The notes: a model not told the origin generated them from the letters alone. A DNA stretch of 64,000 bases from Sedimenticola thiotaurini (GCA_011051715.1 DRKP01000137.1:1-64000), one strand, 5' to 3'; shown: positions 13,028 to 21,645, counted from the first letter of the stretch. Program-made: numbers and translations.

Positions 13028-14011
13028 TCAATAGAGTGGCAGCGGCGGCTGGGACAGTTCGACCAGCTGCTGCTCCAGCTGGGTCAGGTGCTCCTGCCAG
13101 TACTGGGTGGTGCCGAACCAGGGGAAGGCGGCGGGGAAGGCCGGGTCCTCCCAGCGGCGGGCGATCCAGGCGGCGTAGTGGATCATGCGCAGGGTCCTGA
13201 GGGGCTCGATCAGCGCCACCTCGGCAACCGGAAACGGCCGGAAGACCTCGTAACCCTCGCGCAGGAAGGAGAGCTGCAGCGCCATCTCCCGGCGGCTGCC
13301 CGACAGCAGCATCCACAGATCCTGGATCGCCGGCCCGGTGCGGCAGTCGTCCATGTCGACGAAGTGGGGGCCGCTGTCGGTCCACAGGATATTGCCGGGA
13401 TGACAGTCTCCGTGGAGCGGGATCCAGTGGTCCCTGTCCAGTCGTCCGAACGCCTCCCCGATGCCGTCGAGCAGGGCCTGGGTCAGCTCCCGGTAACGGG
13501 CCTCCTGCTGGGCCGGGACCAGACCGTGACCGAGCAGGAAGTCGACCGGGTCCCGTCCCATGGCGTCGGGTTCCAGCACGGGGCGGTGCCGGAACGGGCG
13601 GCTCGTCCCCAGTTGATGAATGCGGGCCAGGAAACGCCCGATCCAGGCCAGGTTCTCCGCCGGCTCCAGCTCCGGCCAGCGCCCCCCCTGGCGGGGGAAC
13701 AGGGCGAAACGGAAGCCGTCGTGGTACAGCAGTGTCTCCCCGCCGGGACTGCGCAACGGCGGGACCACCGGGATCTCGGCGGCGGCGAGGGCCAGGCTGA
13801 ACCCGTGTTCCTCCCGGATCGCCGCATCGCTCCAGCGCTCCGGGCGGTAGAACTTGGCCACCAGGGGCGGCCCCTCCTCCATGCTGATCTGGTAGACCCG
13901 GTTCTCGTAGCTGTTCAGTGCCAGCATGCCGCCGTCGGGTCGGAATCCCGCTCCCTCGATGGCGTCCAGGATGGTGTCGGGAGTGAGCCGGGAGTAGGGG
14001 TGTTCAGACAT
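13028..14011 (-). CDS. srkA: Stress response serine/threonine protein kinase (SrkA/YihE/RdoA)
   Basis: This 327-residue protein has an APH/choline-kinase-like fold and matches the SrkA (YihE) family, which counters stress-induced death in E. coli. The catalytic loop HGDCHPGN (200-207) and the metal-binding VDMDDC (218-223) are intact. LVAKFYRPERW near residue 50 holds the ATP-binding lysine. It is the last gene of purC-grx-srkA. Its ATG overlaps the upstream glutaredoxin stop by 8 bp, implying coupled translation. Confidence 0.93.
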   Translation of the reverse strand: MSEHPYSRLTPDTILDAIEGAGFRPDGGMLALNSYENRVYQISMEEGPPLVAKFYRPERWSDAAIREEHGFSLALAAAEIPVVPPLRSPGGETLLYHDGFRFALFPRQGGRWPELEPAENLAWIGRFLARIHQLGTSRPFRHRPVLEPDAMGRDPVDFLLGHGLVPAQQEARYRELTQALLDGIGEAFGRLDRDHWIPLHGDCHPGNILWTDSGPHFVDMDDCRTGPAIQDLWMLLSGSRREMALQLSFLREGYEVFRPFPVAEVALIEPLRTLRMIHYAAWIARRWEDPAFPAAFPWFGTTQYWQEHLTQLEQQLVELSQPPLPLY

Positions 14012-14264
14012 TCTTGAGCCCGGCCGCGCGCAGGGCCCGGGCCAGGCGTGCCGGGTCGAAGCCGTGCAGTGGCCGGCCGTCGATCAGGATCAGCGGCACG
14101 CCGCGGCCGCCATGGCGCTGGAACTCGGCCCAGGCGCGCCGGCTGCGCTGGATGTCCTGCTCGCGGAAGCGGATCCCCCGTTCAGCCAGAAAGCGTTTCA
14201 ACCGGCGGCAGTGCGTGCATTGGCGGGTGCCGTAGAGGATCAGCCGGGGTCCGTCGCCGCTCAC
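14004..14264 (-). CDS. Small glutaredoxin-like protein
   Basis: This 86-residue thioredoxin-fold protein has a redox motif CTHC (Cys16 and Cys19) preceded by LILYGTRQ, and the cis-Pro in [12 protein letters not shown]. It resembles glutaredoxin/NrdH-type proteins; the partner is unknown. The start is taken as GTG at 14264, which overlaps the purC stop as GTGA. The 3' end overlaps srkA by 8 bp. This tight packing supports the short reading; longer upstream extensions would lie entirely inside purC. Confidence 0.85.
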   Translation of the reverse strand: MSGDGPRLILYGTRQCTHCRRLKRFLAERGIRFREQDIQRSRRAWAEFQRHGGRGVPLILIDGRPLHGFDPARLARALRAAGLKNV

Positions 14265-15148
14265 CGTCCGGTCAGCCTGCGCTCCGCCTCGCGGTACTTC
14301 TCCGCCGTCCTGCGGATCACCTCCTCCGGCAGCCTCGGGGCCGGTGGCCTCTTGTCCCAGTCCAGCGTCTCCAGGTAGTCGCGTACATACTGCTTGTCGA
14401 AACTGGGCGGGCTGATGCCGGGGCGATACTGGTCCGCCGGCCAGAAGCGGGAGGAATCGGGGGTCAGCACCTCGTCGATCAGATACAGGTTGCCGCCGGC
14501 ATCCAGTCCGAACTCGAACTTGGTGTCGGCGATGATGATGCCCTTGTCCCGGGCGTAGGCGGAACACTCGGTGTAGATTCGCAGGCTGACGTCGCGCACC
14601 CTGGTGGCGAGCTCGTCGCCCAGCAGTTCCCGGGTCTGGTCGAAGTCGATGTTCTGGTCGTGCTCGCCCTGCTCCGCCTTGGTGGAGGGGGTGTAGATCG
14701 CCTCCGGCAGCCGGTCGGCCTGGCGCAGGCCGTCCGGCAGCTGGATGCCACAGACGCTGCCGCTGGCCTGGTAGTCCTTCCAGCCGGATCCGATCAGGTA
14801 ACCGCGCACGATCGCCTCCACCGGCAACGGCTTCAGTTTCCTCACCACCAGCGCCCGGTCGCCCAGCTCCGCCCGCTGGGCGGGATCGGGCACCACCTCT
14901 TCCAGTGGCAGACCGGCGAGGTGGTTGGGGATGATGTCGCGGGTGCGTCCAAACCAGAAACTGGAGACGCGGGTGAGTACCTCGCCCTTGCCCGGGATGG
15001 GCTGGGGCAGCACCACGTCGAAGGCGGAGAGCCGGTCGCTGGTCACGATCAGGAGGTGGTCGGCATCGACGTCGTAGATGTCACGCACCTTGCCCCGGTT
15101 GAGCAGTCTGAGATGGGGCAGGTTGGATTCGAAGAGGGCGTTGTCCAT
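14261..15148 (-). CDS. purC: SAICAR synthetase
   Basis: Phosphoribosylaminoimidazole-succinocarboxamide synthase joins CAIR and aspartate in purine synthesis. The 295-residue length fits the longer bacterial/eukaryotic-type PurC (about 300) rather than the 237-residue E. coli form. [14 protein letters not shown] at the N-terminus, [18 protein letters not shown] near residue 98 and the [10 protein letters not shown] block are signatures. The ATG at 15148 gives [11 protein letters not shown]; upstream in-frame codons do not resemble the family. It heads the purC-grx-srkA operon and is divergent from the DUF2934 gene. Confidence 0.96.
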   Translation of the reverse strand: MDNALFESNLPHLRLLNRGKVRDIYDVDADHLLIVTSDRLSAFDVVLPQPIPGKGEVLTRVSSFWFGRTRDIIPNHLAGLPLEEVVPDPAQRAELGDRALVVRKLKPLPVEAIVRGYLIGSGWKDYQASGSVCGIQLPDGLRQADRLPEAIYTPSTKAEQGEHDQNIDFDQTRELLGDELATRVRDVSLRIYTECSAYARDKGIIIADTKFEFGLDAGGNLYLIDEVLTPDSSRFWPADQYRPGISPPSFDKQYVRDYLETLDWDKRPPAPRLPEEVIRRTAEKYREAERRLTGR

Positions 15149-15322
15149 GGGTCTGTGGGGCGGTTGTAACAATGGAAAATCTGGAACCGAACAGTATACC
15201 GGAATCCACCGGCCGCTTCGCGGGGGGTGCAAATGGGAACGGGACTCCTGTGATCACCCACCGATTCCGGTAGAATGAATGGGGAACAATCCGTGTAACG
15301 CAGTATCGATCGAGGTGCAGTG

Positions 15323-15664
15323 ATGGCAGCGAGTTCCGGCAGTGACGAGAAGAAACCAAAGGCCGCCCCGGCAAAGGGGCCGGCCGCCGGCCGCAGGAAG
15401 GCGGTGAAGAAGGCAGCGGCCCGGAAGAAGACGGCGAAGAAGAAGACCGCGAAGAAGAAGGCGGTGGCCAGGAAGAAGAAGGCCGCAGCAACCCGGCGTC
15501 CCGGCCAGGTGTCCCAGGTGAGCCCGAAGGAGCGTTACGAGATGATCGCCAAGATGGCCTATTTCCGGGCCGAGAAGCGGGGCTTCGAGCCGGGCTGGGA
15601 GCAGGAAGACTGGCTGGAGAGCGAGCGCCTGATCGACGAGATGCTGAAGAACATGGGCCGCTGA
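15323..15664 (+). CDS. DUF2934 protein with Lys/Ala-rich N-terminal tail
   Basis: This 113-residue protein has two parts. Residues about 9-65 are Lys/Ala/Arg-rich with AAKK-type repeats, like histone H1-type or AlgP-like tails, suggesting nucleic-acid binding. Residues about 70-110 match DUF2934: ERYEMIAKMAYFRAEKRGF, then WEQEDWLESERLIDE. The function of DUF2934 is unknown. The ATG at 15323 follows GAGGTG 7 bp away; an in-frame GTG lies one codon upstream. It is divergent from purC. Confidence 0.85.
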   Translation: MAASSGSDEKKPKAAPAKGPAAGRRKAVKKAAARKKTAKKKTAKKKAVARKKKAAATRRPGQVSQVSPKERYEMIAKMAYFRAEKRGFEPGWEQEDWLESERLIDEMLKNMGR

Positions 15665-15733
15665 CCCGCCTTTTCCCACCCGGCTGTGGAACAACCCTTC
15701 CCGCTAAGGGTAAATAGGCTTCACGACCCGTGT

Positions 15734-15761
15734 TATTATCCTACCAAATTAGTAGGTAATA
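15734..15761 (+). promoter_or_regulatory. Inverted-repeat operator before the MbcA-like gene
   Basis: A near-perfect palindrome in an AT-rich island: TATTATCCTAC (15734-15744) and GTAGGTAATA (15752-15761) around CAAATTA. It lies about 40 bp before the start of the Xre/MbcA-like gene. Autoregulatory operators are usual for such antitoxins, so this is the likely binding site. Confidence 0.6.
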
Positions 15762-15801
15762 GTGGGTAACAACCTGCCTGCGGGTGGGAGGAGATGAAGA
15801 A

Positions 15802-16206
15802 GTGGACAACGAGATGCCCCTCGAGAGCCGGGTGCTGCTGACCAAGGCGACCATGAGTATCCTGGATTCCTGGCGCCTGCGACCGGAGGAGATGCAGGTG
15901 GTGCTGGGCCTGCCGGAGAAGACGCGGGCCCGCAGCCTGCAGAAGTTCCGGACCCACGAGCCGTTTCCGGACGAACCCGGGATCCACCGGCGCGCCGACT
16001 ATGTGCTGCGCATCGCCGGTGCCCTGCGGACCACCTATCCCACCAATCCGCACATGGGCTGGCGCTGGCTGCGGCAGAAGCACCGCCGCCTCGGCCGTAC
16101 CCCCCTGTCGGTACTGCTGGAGGGGGGGGAGGATGGACTGGTGCAGGTCCTGGCCGAGCTGGACTGCACCTTCTGCTGGGACCTGAGCGGGTCCAGGTCC
16201 AACTGA
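15802..16206 (+). CDS. Orphan MbcA/ParS/Xre-type antitoxin-like protein
   Basis: This 134-residue protein has an N-terminal helical Xre-like region (LLTKATMSILDSWRLRPEEMQ) and a C-terminal MbcA/ParS toxin-binding domain (DUF2384-like), with WLRQKHRRLGRTPLSVLLEGG matching its core. In known systems the partner is a RES-domain toxin encoded next to it. Here the next gene is a convergent hydrolase 12 bp away and no RES gene is present, so this is an orphan or a stand-alone regulator. The GTG at 15802 was chosen because GGAGGAG lies 8 bp upstream; an ATG at 15814 is possible. Confidence 0.75.
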   Translation: MDNEMPLESRVLLTKATMSILDSWRLRPEEMQVVLGLPEKTRARSLQKFRTHEPFPDEPGIHRRADYVLRIAGALRTTYPTNPHMGWRWLRQKHRRLGRTPLSVLLEGGEDGLVQVLAELDCTFCWDLSGSRSN

Positions 16207-16218
16207 GCCGGTCGTGTT

Positions 16219-17175
16219 TCAGCCCGGCGACCCCTGCCGGCGCCGGAGCCACACCTCCAGCCCCTGGGCGCAGAGGTGGATGTCCATCCCCAGCAGGTAG
16301 TCGAACTCCTCCGAACCGATGTTGCACCCGTGCCGCGCGAGACGGTCGAGGATGTGCTCCCGCAGCCGCTGCTCGATCGCCGCAGCGGGGGCTTCGCTGT
16401 CCGCTGAAGCCAGCGCCAGGGCGGCATAGGCATCGATCTCGCCATGCAGCGCCTGCGCCATTCCGGCCGGACCCTGCACCTCGCCGTAGTGGGTGAGGAA
16501 GATCCGCTCCGGGCCCGGTTCGAGCAGCCGCTCCAGGGTCCGGTGCCAGGCGTCGGGGTCGAACTGTACTGGCGTGCTGGGCAGGAACATGAACGGTCTG
16601 CCGTCCACCGTCAGCTCAGGATAACTGATGCCGAAGGTGTCACCGGTGAACAGACCGCGACTCTCCGGATCCCAGACGCAGAAATGGTGGCGTGCGTGGC
16701 CGGGCGAGTCCAGGCAGGTGAAACTGCGCTCCTCCAGTCGGAATCGGAAACCATCCTCCACTGCGACCACCCGTTCGGCGGGTACCGGCAGCAGTTCCCC
16801 GTATTCACGCCGGAAGGTCTCCTCGCCGTAGACCGCCACCGTACCGGCCCGCAGCCTGGTCGGGTCGATGAGGTGCGCGGCCCCCCGTGGATGCGCCAGC
16901 AGGCGGGCCTCCGGCAGGGCCGCCATCAGCTGACCGGAACCACCGGCGTGATCCAGGTGGACATGGGTGGGGACCACGTAGCGCACCTGTTCCGGGGTGA
17001 TCCCCTTGTATCGCAGCAACGCCAGGATATGGGGGGCGGTCCGGGCCGTCCCGGTGTCGACGATGGCCGCCTCCTCACCCTGCCGGATCAGGTAGCAGGC
17101 GGCCAGGCCGGGGCGGTGGTAGTGGGTCTCGATGCAGGTGACGCCTGCGGTCAGATCCTGATGGACGGGTATCAT
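16219..17175 (-). CDS. Metallo-beta-lactamase-fold hydrolase
   Basis: This 318-residue MBL-fold protein has the metal motif HVHLDH (71-76), then SPGHARHH (next metal His), FTGDTFG (bridging Asp) and FLTHYG (last His), so the dinuclear site looks complete. The substrate is unknown; glyoxalase II-like or lactonase-like relatives are possible. A C-terminal helical extension of about 90 residues (from about 230) distinguishes it from minimal glyoxalase II. It is convergent with the antitoxin-like gene and followed on the same strand by a small HMA-like gene. Confidence 0.9.
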   Translation of the reverse strand: MIPVHQDLTAGVTCIETHYHRPGLAACYLIRQGEEAAIVDTGTARTAPHILALLRYKGITPEQVRYVVPTHVHLDHAGGSGQLMAALPEARLLAHPRGAAHLIDPTRLRAGTVAVYGEETFRREYGELLPVPAERVVAVEDGFRFRLEERSFTCLDSPGHARHHFCVWDPESRGLFTGDTFGISYPELTVDGRPFMFLPSTPVQFDPDAWHRTLERLLEPGPERIFLTHYGEVQGPAGMAQALHGEIDAYAALALASADSEAPAAAIEQRLREHILDRLARHGCNIGSEEFDYLLGMDIHLCAQGLEVWLRRRQGSPG

Positions 17176-17230
17176 GGTCGTGCTTCCGGGTCGGGGGGTA
17201 GCCGGACTCTGCCATGCCCGGATGCAGCGG

Positions 17231-17467
17231 TCAAAGGCCGATCAGCTCCCCTTCGAGTCCCTGGTAGCGTAGGACATCGAGCAGGTCGTGGGAGCGGATC
17301 AGCTTCGGGTTGTACTCCACCAGCAGCAGGTGCGGCTTGTCCGGATTGATGCGGACCGAGACCACGCCTTCGCGTTGCCGGTACTCCGATTCGAGCCGGG
17401 AAAGGGTGTCGTCGTCCAGGGCCTGGTCGATGTGCAGGGTCACGTCCGCCAGATCGATATCGGTCAT
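17231..17467 (-). CDS. Small HMA-like protein lacking CxxC
   Basis: This 78-residue acidic protein has a predicted beta-alpha-beta-beta-alpha-beta pattern like heavy-metal-associated domains (VTLHIDQALDDDTLSRLE, then VVSVRINPDKPHLLLVEYNP), but with no CxxC metal site. The function is unknown; a protein-interaction or degenerate metallochaperone role is possible. A GGAGGAG Shine-Dalgarno precedes the ATG. It sits 55 bp upstream of the MBL-fold hydrolase gene on the same strand, so the two may be co-transcribed. Confidence 0.8.
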   Translation of the reverse strand: MTDIDLADVTLHIDQALDDDTLSRLESEYRQREGVVSVRINPDKPHLLLVEYNPKLIRSHDLLDVLRYQGLEGELIGL

Positions 17468-17683
17468 GGTCTGCTCCTCCTTGTGCCGTCGTCGCCTGCT
17501 ATCAAAGATAGCCCATTGCCGCCTCTCTTGGGGGCGCCGCCCCGGATGGGTGCTCCGTGGTCACCCGTTGCCGCTGCCCGCGCCTGGCGACGGGGCCTGG
17601 TATACAATCGACGGGCTGGCGACCCCCCGGCCGTTGCGCTTTTCGCAACGCCAACCGGAACAGAGATTCCCCGAGGAGAACAG

Positions 17684-17890
17684 ATGAGCGCGCATATCTA
17701 CAAGAAGATCGAGCTGGTGGGATCCTCCACCGAGGGTTCGGACCAGGCGATCGAGAATGCCCTGGCCAAGGCGGCGGACAGCATCCGCCACATGGACTGG
17801 TTCGAGGTGCAGGAGACCCGCGGCCATATCGTCGATGGCCGGGTGGCACACTGGCAGGTGGTGCTGAAGGTGGGGTTCCGGCTCGACTGA
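17684..17890 (+). CDS. Dodecin
   Basis: This 68-residue flavin-binding storage/buffer protein assembles as a dodecamer. It matches the dodecin family over its full length: YKKIELVGSSTEGSDQAI at the N-terminus, MDWFEV with Trp39 positioned to sandwich flavin, and the closing YQVVLK-like strand read as HWQVVLKVGF. The ATG at 17684 follows GAGGAG at 5 bp. It is divergent from the HMA-like gene and convergent with the Bat operon. Confidence 0.95.
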   Translation: MSAHIYKKIELVGSSTEGSDQAIENALAKAADSIRHMDWFEVQETRGHIVDGRVAHWQVVLKVGFRLD

Positions 17891-18073
17891 CTTCCTTCCC
17901 ACCGGCCGCCCCCGCCGCGCGGAGATCGCCTGCCGGGCGGGGCCGCCAGGAGCCCGGAGCCGGGGGATGCGCCACTCCATCGCCCCCCCTGCGTTATCAA
18001 TGGTTGTTTTCTGATCGAACCTGAGCGCTCGGCGGCGGCACACGGGGGGAGGGGAGGGCGCTTCCTGTCCCCC

Positions 18074-19873
18074 TCAAGCGTGCGTGCGCGGGTTGAGCTC
18101 GGGCAGGTGCCGGCGGGGTTTCCAATTGCTCGTTCCGGTCCTGCGGGGTGCCGGCAGCCATGACGGCCGCAGCTGACGGCGGAAGCGCCGCTTCCAGTCG
18201 GGGAAGTCGATGTCGCCACCGCCGTAGAGGGCGTTGTCGAGCTCCTGCATCAGGGCGTCCATCGCCCGGGGATCGGAACGGGGGTGGATCTCCGACAGGC
18301 GCCGGCCCAGCTCCAGCAGCGGCTGGGGCGGGATGCCCAGATGCTTGTGGGCGAGGAACTTGAGCATGTAGGCCCATACCTCCGGGTCGTCTTCGCCGTC
18401 CACCACCCGCACGCAGAACCAGAGCCGGAACGAGCGCGGCAGACTGCGGACGAACAGCTGGCGCAGTCGCTGCAGGCGCCGGATCGGGGCCAGCCAGACC
18501 AGGAACTGGTGGAAACGGCGGGCGCTGAAGCGGATCAGGATGGCGATCTCCTCCTCCACCACCTGGACGAAGCGCTTGTTGCGCAGCCAGGCCAGGATCC
18601 AGAAGCCGATGGTGGCGGCGAACAGGCCGATCAGGGGGATCCACAACAGCAGGTCCTTGGCGCCGATGGCCAGCGCCTCGATGCTGCCACCCAGGGAGCC
18701 GGGTTCACCGGCTGCGACCAGTTGCCGGATCGGTACCGTGGCGGTCTCGACCCGGTTCGTGTCCACGTTCCACCAGTCCACCTTCAGCTCCGGTATCTGT
18801 ACCTTGCCACCGTGCTGTGGCACCAGGGTGAAGGTCTCGGTGCGGTGGCCGAGCAGGTAACGGCCGTCGGAGGAGAGCCGTCCCTCCACCTCCGATTTCT
18901 CGCGGTAGACGTGGAAATCGTCGTTCCTGAGGAGCTGCTCGAACGAGGGCAGCTGGCCACCGCTGGCGCCGATGGCGGAGATGTCCACCACCAGCGTCAG
19001 GGGCTTGCCCGCGGCCGGTTTGTCCGCCCCTTTCAGATAGGACTGCAGGATCAGTCCGTGCAGAGGCAGCCACGGCTTGACGCTCTCGACCGCCGGCTGC
19101 ACCTGCAGCAGGGTGGAGGCGGGTGCGGCGATCTCGAAGCGGTCGCTGCGCCCGGCCTGGGTGCCGCTCACATGGATCGCCGGGATGCTGATCTCGCCGC
19201 TCCGCAGGGGGGTGACCGCATAGTGGTAGCGGTTGACGATCTCGGTCCGGTCGCCGCGCCGGCGGGAGAGGGTGACCGGCCCGTCCAGCCGGCCGAAGAT
19301 CAGGCCGGGACTGCCCGGCAGTTTCGGCTGCAGGGTGGTCAGGTTGCTGCTGCTGATCACCTCCAGGGTGAGGATGATGGTCTGCTGCAGGTAGGGGCGC
19401 CGCTCCGATACCGTCACCTGCAGCCGTGGCGCGGCGCCGCTGCCGCTCTGCGCGGCGGGCGGGGAGTAGCCCGTGGCCGGTGGCGTGCCCGGCCAGTTGC
19501 CCTGGCTCCGGGGGCGGGTCGGCGGCGGCTGTGCCGGCGCCTGCGGCGTGGGGGGCTGCGACTGGTAGGAGGGCTGCCGGGGTGCGGTCGGCTGCTGTGG
19601 GTAGCGGGGCCGGGTGGGCTGCGCGGGACGCGGTGTCTGCCTGGAGTAGGGATAGGCCGGCTGCTGGCCCGGCTGGGCGTAGGGCTGGTAGGGGGGCGCC
19701 TGGCGGCCGTAGGGCTGGTAGGGATTGGCCTGGCGGCCATAGGGCTGGTAGGGGTTCGCCTGCTGGCCGTAGGGGTAGCCGTAGCCGGGATAGCGCTGCT
19801 GGGCGGTCGCCTGGCTGACCGCCATGGCCAGCAGCAGGAGTATCGTCGCCTGGAGGAACAATCGCCTGTGCAT
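18074..19873 (-). CDS. batD: BatD-like protein (oxygen tolerance), Pro/Gln/Tyr-rich N-terminus
   Basis: A 599-residue secreted/membrane protein. Residues 1-25 form a signal peptide (MHRRLFLQATILLLLAMA...ATAQ). Residues about 26-145 are Pro/Gln/Tyr-rich, with tandem NPYQPYGRQA decapeptides. Residues from about 150 match BatD (LQVTVSERRPYLQQTIILTLEV), and a transmembrane helix (LLLWIPLIGLFAATIGFWIL) lies near residue 405, followed by a cytoplasmic tail. In Bacteroides and other bacteria the Bat genes affect aerotolerance or stress resistance; the mechanism is unclear. The ATG at 19873 follows GGGAGAGG. It is the last gene of the seven-gene moxR operon. Confidence 0.88.
   Translation of the reverse strand: MHRRLFLQATILLLLAMAVSQATAQQRYPGYGYPYGQQANPYQPYGRQANPYQPYGRQAPPYQPYAQPGQQPAYPYSRQTPRPAQPTRPRYPQQPTAPRQPSYQSQPPTPQAPAQPPPTRPRSQGNWPGTPPATGYSPPAAQSGSGAAPRLQVTVSERRPYLQQTIILTLEVISSSNLTTLQPKLPGSPGLIFGRLDGPVTLSRRRGDRTEIVNRYHYAVTPLRSGEISIPAIHVSGTQAGRSDRFEIAAPASTLLQVQPAVESVKPWLPLHGLILQSYLKGADKPAAGKPLTLVVDISAIGASGGQLPSFEQLLRNDDFHVYREKSEVEGRLSSDGRYLLGHRTETFTLVPQHGGKVQIPELKVDWWNVDTNRVETATVPIRQLVAAGEPGSLGGSIEALAIGAKDLLLWIPLIGLFAATIGFWILAWLRNKRFVQVVEEEIAILIRFSARRFHQFLVWLAPIRRLQRLRQLFVRSLPRSFRLWFCVRVVDGEDDPEVWAYMLKFLAHKHLGIPPQPLLELGRRLSEIHPRSDPRAMDALMQELDNALYGGGDIDFPDWKRRFRRQLRPSWLPAPRRTGTSNWKPRRHLPELNPRTHA
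19676..19770 (-). repeat. 30-bp tandem repeats inside batD
   Basis: Three to four copies of a 30-bp unit (plus-strand core GTAGGGCTGGTAGGG) encode the decapeptide NPYQPYGRQA and variants. The copies are nearly identical at the DNA level, so recent slippage is likely and copy number may vary between strains. Confidence 0.85.
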
Positions 19874-19977
19874 GGTACCTCTCCCTCGTCCGTCTCCGGG
19901 CCGGCCGGCGCCGTGATGCCGGCGGGCTGCCGGTCGGAAGGCCGGTCCGCGGGGACAGGGGCCCGGATGGCAGCCGG

Positions 19978-21645
19978 TCACCATGGCCGTGGCTCCCGCA
20001 GCGGCCGCCCCTGCACCCGCATCTGGCGCTGCTCCTCGAGCATGAACTGGTTGCGCAGCAGGTAGGCCGGGTTGCCCTCGATCTGATCCAGCCACTGTTC
20101 CATCAGCAGGGTGGCGGTGCTGTCCCCCTCTCCCTCGCCCTCGGGACCGGTCTCGCCGCCCCGCTCCGGTGCCTGCTCCTCGGGTGTCTCGCCAAGCTGG
20201 TCGAACCGCTCCACCGCGTCGATCCCCTCACCGGGCGGCTGCAGCAGCTCGTCCGGGGGGCGCCGGCCACCGGCCGGTGGCTGCTGGCGCAGGGCCTGCC
20301 GCCGTTCGGTATCGCCGCTGCCGGGCTGCTCCGTCTGCTGTTCCCCCTCCTTTCCGGCCTCTTCCTCCTCCTTGCGGCCCTCACCCTGGTCGGTCCGTTC
20401 CTGCTCGCCGCCGCCGGCCTGCTGTTCACTGTCCGGCTGCTCGCCGCGGTCGCCCTGGTCCTGCTCGGAGCGGTCGCCCCGGTCCCCCTCCTCCTGCTGC
20501 CGGTCACGGCTGCCGCTCTCCGGTTTCTCCTGCTGCTCGCCACCGGCGGCCTGCTCCTGCTCCTGCCGGTCCGGCTGCTGGCCCGACTCGTTCTGCTGTT
20601 CCTGTTCCGCTTCGCCGGCCTGCTGCTGTTCCTCCTCCCTGCTGCCCTGGTCGGAGGTCTCGGTCTGGTCCGCCTGGTCGCCGCTGCTCCCCTGCTCGGT
20701 CTCGGCGTCCTGGCCCTCCTCGGTCTGCTCCTCCGACTCGCTGCCGGAGGCGGTCTGTTGCTGCTCCTGCTGTCGGTCCCCGCTCTCCGATGTCTGCTCA
20801 CCGGTGCCGCTCTGCTGCTGTTCGCTCTGCTGGCCCGATTCGCCCTCCTGCTGCTGCTCGCCCGAGGACTGCTGTTCCGATTCCTGCTCCCCCGACTGGG
20901 ATTGCTGCTCCTGCTGCTGCTGGCCCGACTGCTCCTGCTCCTGCTGTTGTTCACCGGACTGCTGCTGCTCCTGCTCCTGCTGCCCGCCGGACTGCTCCTG
21001 TTGCTGTTCCTTCTGCTCGCCGGACTGCTGCTGCTCCTGTTTCTTCTGTTCCTCCGACTGCTGCTGTCGCTCCTGCTGTCCGCCGGACTGCTGCTGTTCC
21101 TGTTGCTGCTTCTGTTCGTCCGGCTGTTCCTGTTCCTGTTCCTGTTGCTGCTCCTGCTGTTGCTCGCCGGACTTCCGCTCCTCATCCTGCTGCCGTTGCT
21201 GCGCCTTGTTCTTCTCCCGCTCCTTCTGCTCCAGGCGTTCCAGCGCCTCGGGGTCGATCTCGGCCAGCATCGCCTTGGCCAGCCCCAGGTTGTAGCGGGC
21301 GTCCTGCTGGTCGGGCTGCTGGTCCAGTACTGCCTGATAGGCCTGGATGGCGCCTTCGTAGTTGCCCTGCTGGAAACGGGAGTTGCCCAGGTTGTAGAGG
21401 GCATCCAGCCTCACCGCATCGCGATCCACGGCGGCGAACGCCTGCTCTGCCGCCGCATAGTCCTGGCCGCGGTAGAGCGCCACGCCACGCCGGTAGTCGT
21501 CCCCGAACAGGCGTGCCGCCTCGATGTAGCGGCCCTGGTCGAACAGCCGTTTCGCCATCTGCTCGTCGGTCTCGAACCAGCCCGCCGAAAGCGGCGGCGG
21601 GGCAATCGCGAGCAGGGCGAGCAGCAGTGGAACGGCCGGTCTCAT
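19978..21645 (-). CDS. BatC/BatE-like TPR protein with very long Gln/Glu-rich tail
   Basis: A 555-residue protein with a signal peptide (PAVPLLLALLAIAPPPLSAG) and TPR repeats at residues about 30-150 (LYNLGNSRFQQGNYEGAIQAY is a clear TPR). Then come about 280 residues (roughly 155-440) of Gln/Glu/Ser/Gly low complexity such as EQQQEQQQEQ, and a C-terminal block ending EEQRQMRVQGRPLREPRPW that resembles the conserved end of Bat-associated TPR proteins. The ATG at 21645 shares a base with the batB stop and follows GGAGGAG. The role is probably periplasmic scaffolding for the two VWA proteins. The low-complexity length is far above that usual for this family. Confidence 0.85.
   Translation of the reverse strand: MRPAVPLLLALLAIAPPPLSAGWFETDEQMAKRLFDQGRYIEAARLFGDDYRRGVALYRGQDYAAAEQAFAAVDRDAVRLDALYNLGNSRFQQGNYEGAIQAYQAVLDQQPDQQDARYNLGLAKAMLAEIDPEALERLEQKEREKNKAQQRQQDEERKSGEQQQEQQQEQEQEQPDEQKQQQEQQQSGGQQERQQQSEEQKKQEQQQSGEQKEQQQEQSGGQQEQEQQQSGEQQQEQEQSGQQQQEQQSQSGEQESEQQSSGEQQQEGESGQQSEQQQSGTGEQTSESGDRQQEQQQTASGSESEEQTEEGQDAETEQGSSGDQADQTETSDQGSREEEQQQAGEAEQEQQNESGQQPDRQEQEQAAGGEQQEKPESGSRDRQQEEGDRGDRSEQDQGDRGEQPDSEQQAGGGEQERTDQGEGRKEEEEAGKEGEQQTEQPGSGDTERRQALRQQPPAGGRRPPDELLQPPGEGIDAVERFDQLGETPEEQAPERGGETGPEGEGEGDSTATLLMEQWLDQIEGNPAYLLRNQFMLEEQRQMRVQGRPLREPRPW

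Noticed and set aside
20103-21404. Long open frames on both strands across the Gln/Glu-rich gene
   Set aside because: They are compositional shadows of CAG/GAG-rich codons; the minus-strand frame with signal peptide, TPRs and a conserved C-terminus is the real gene.
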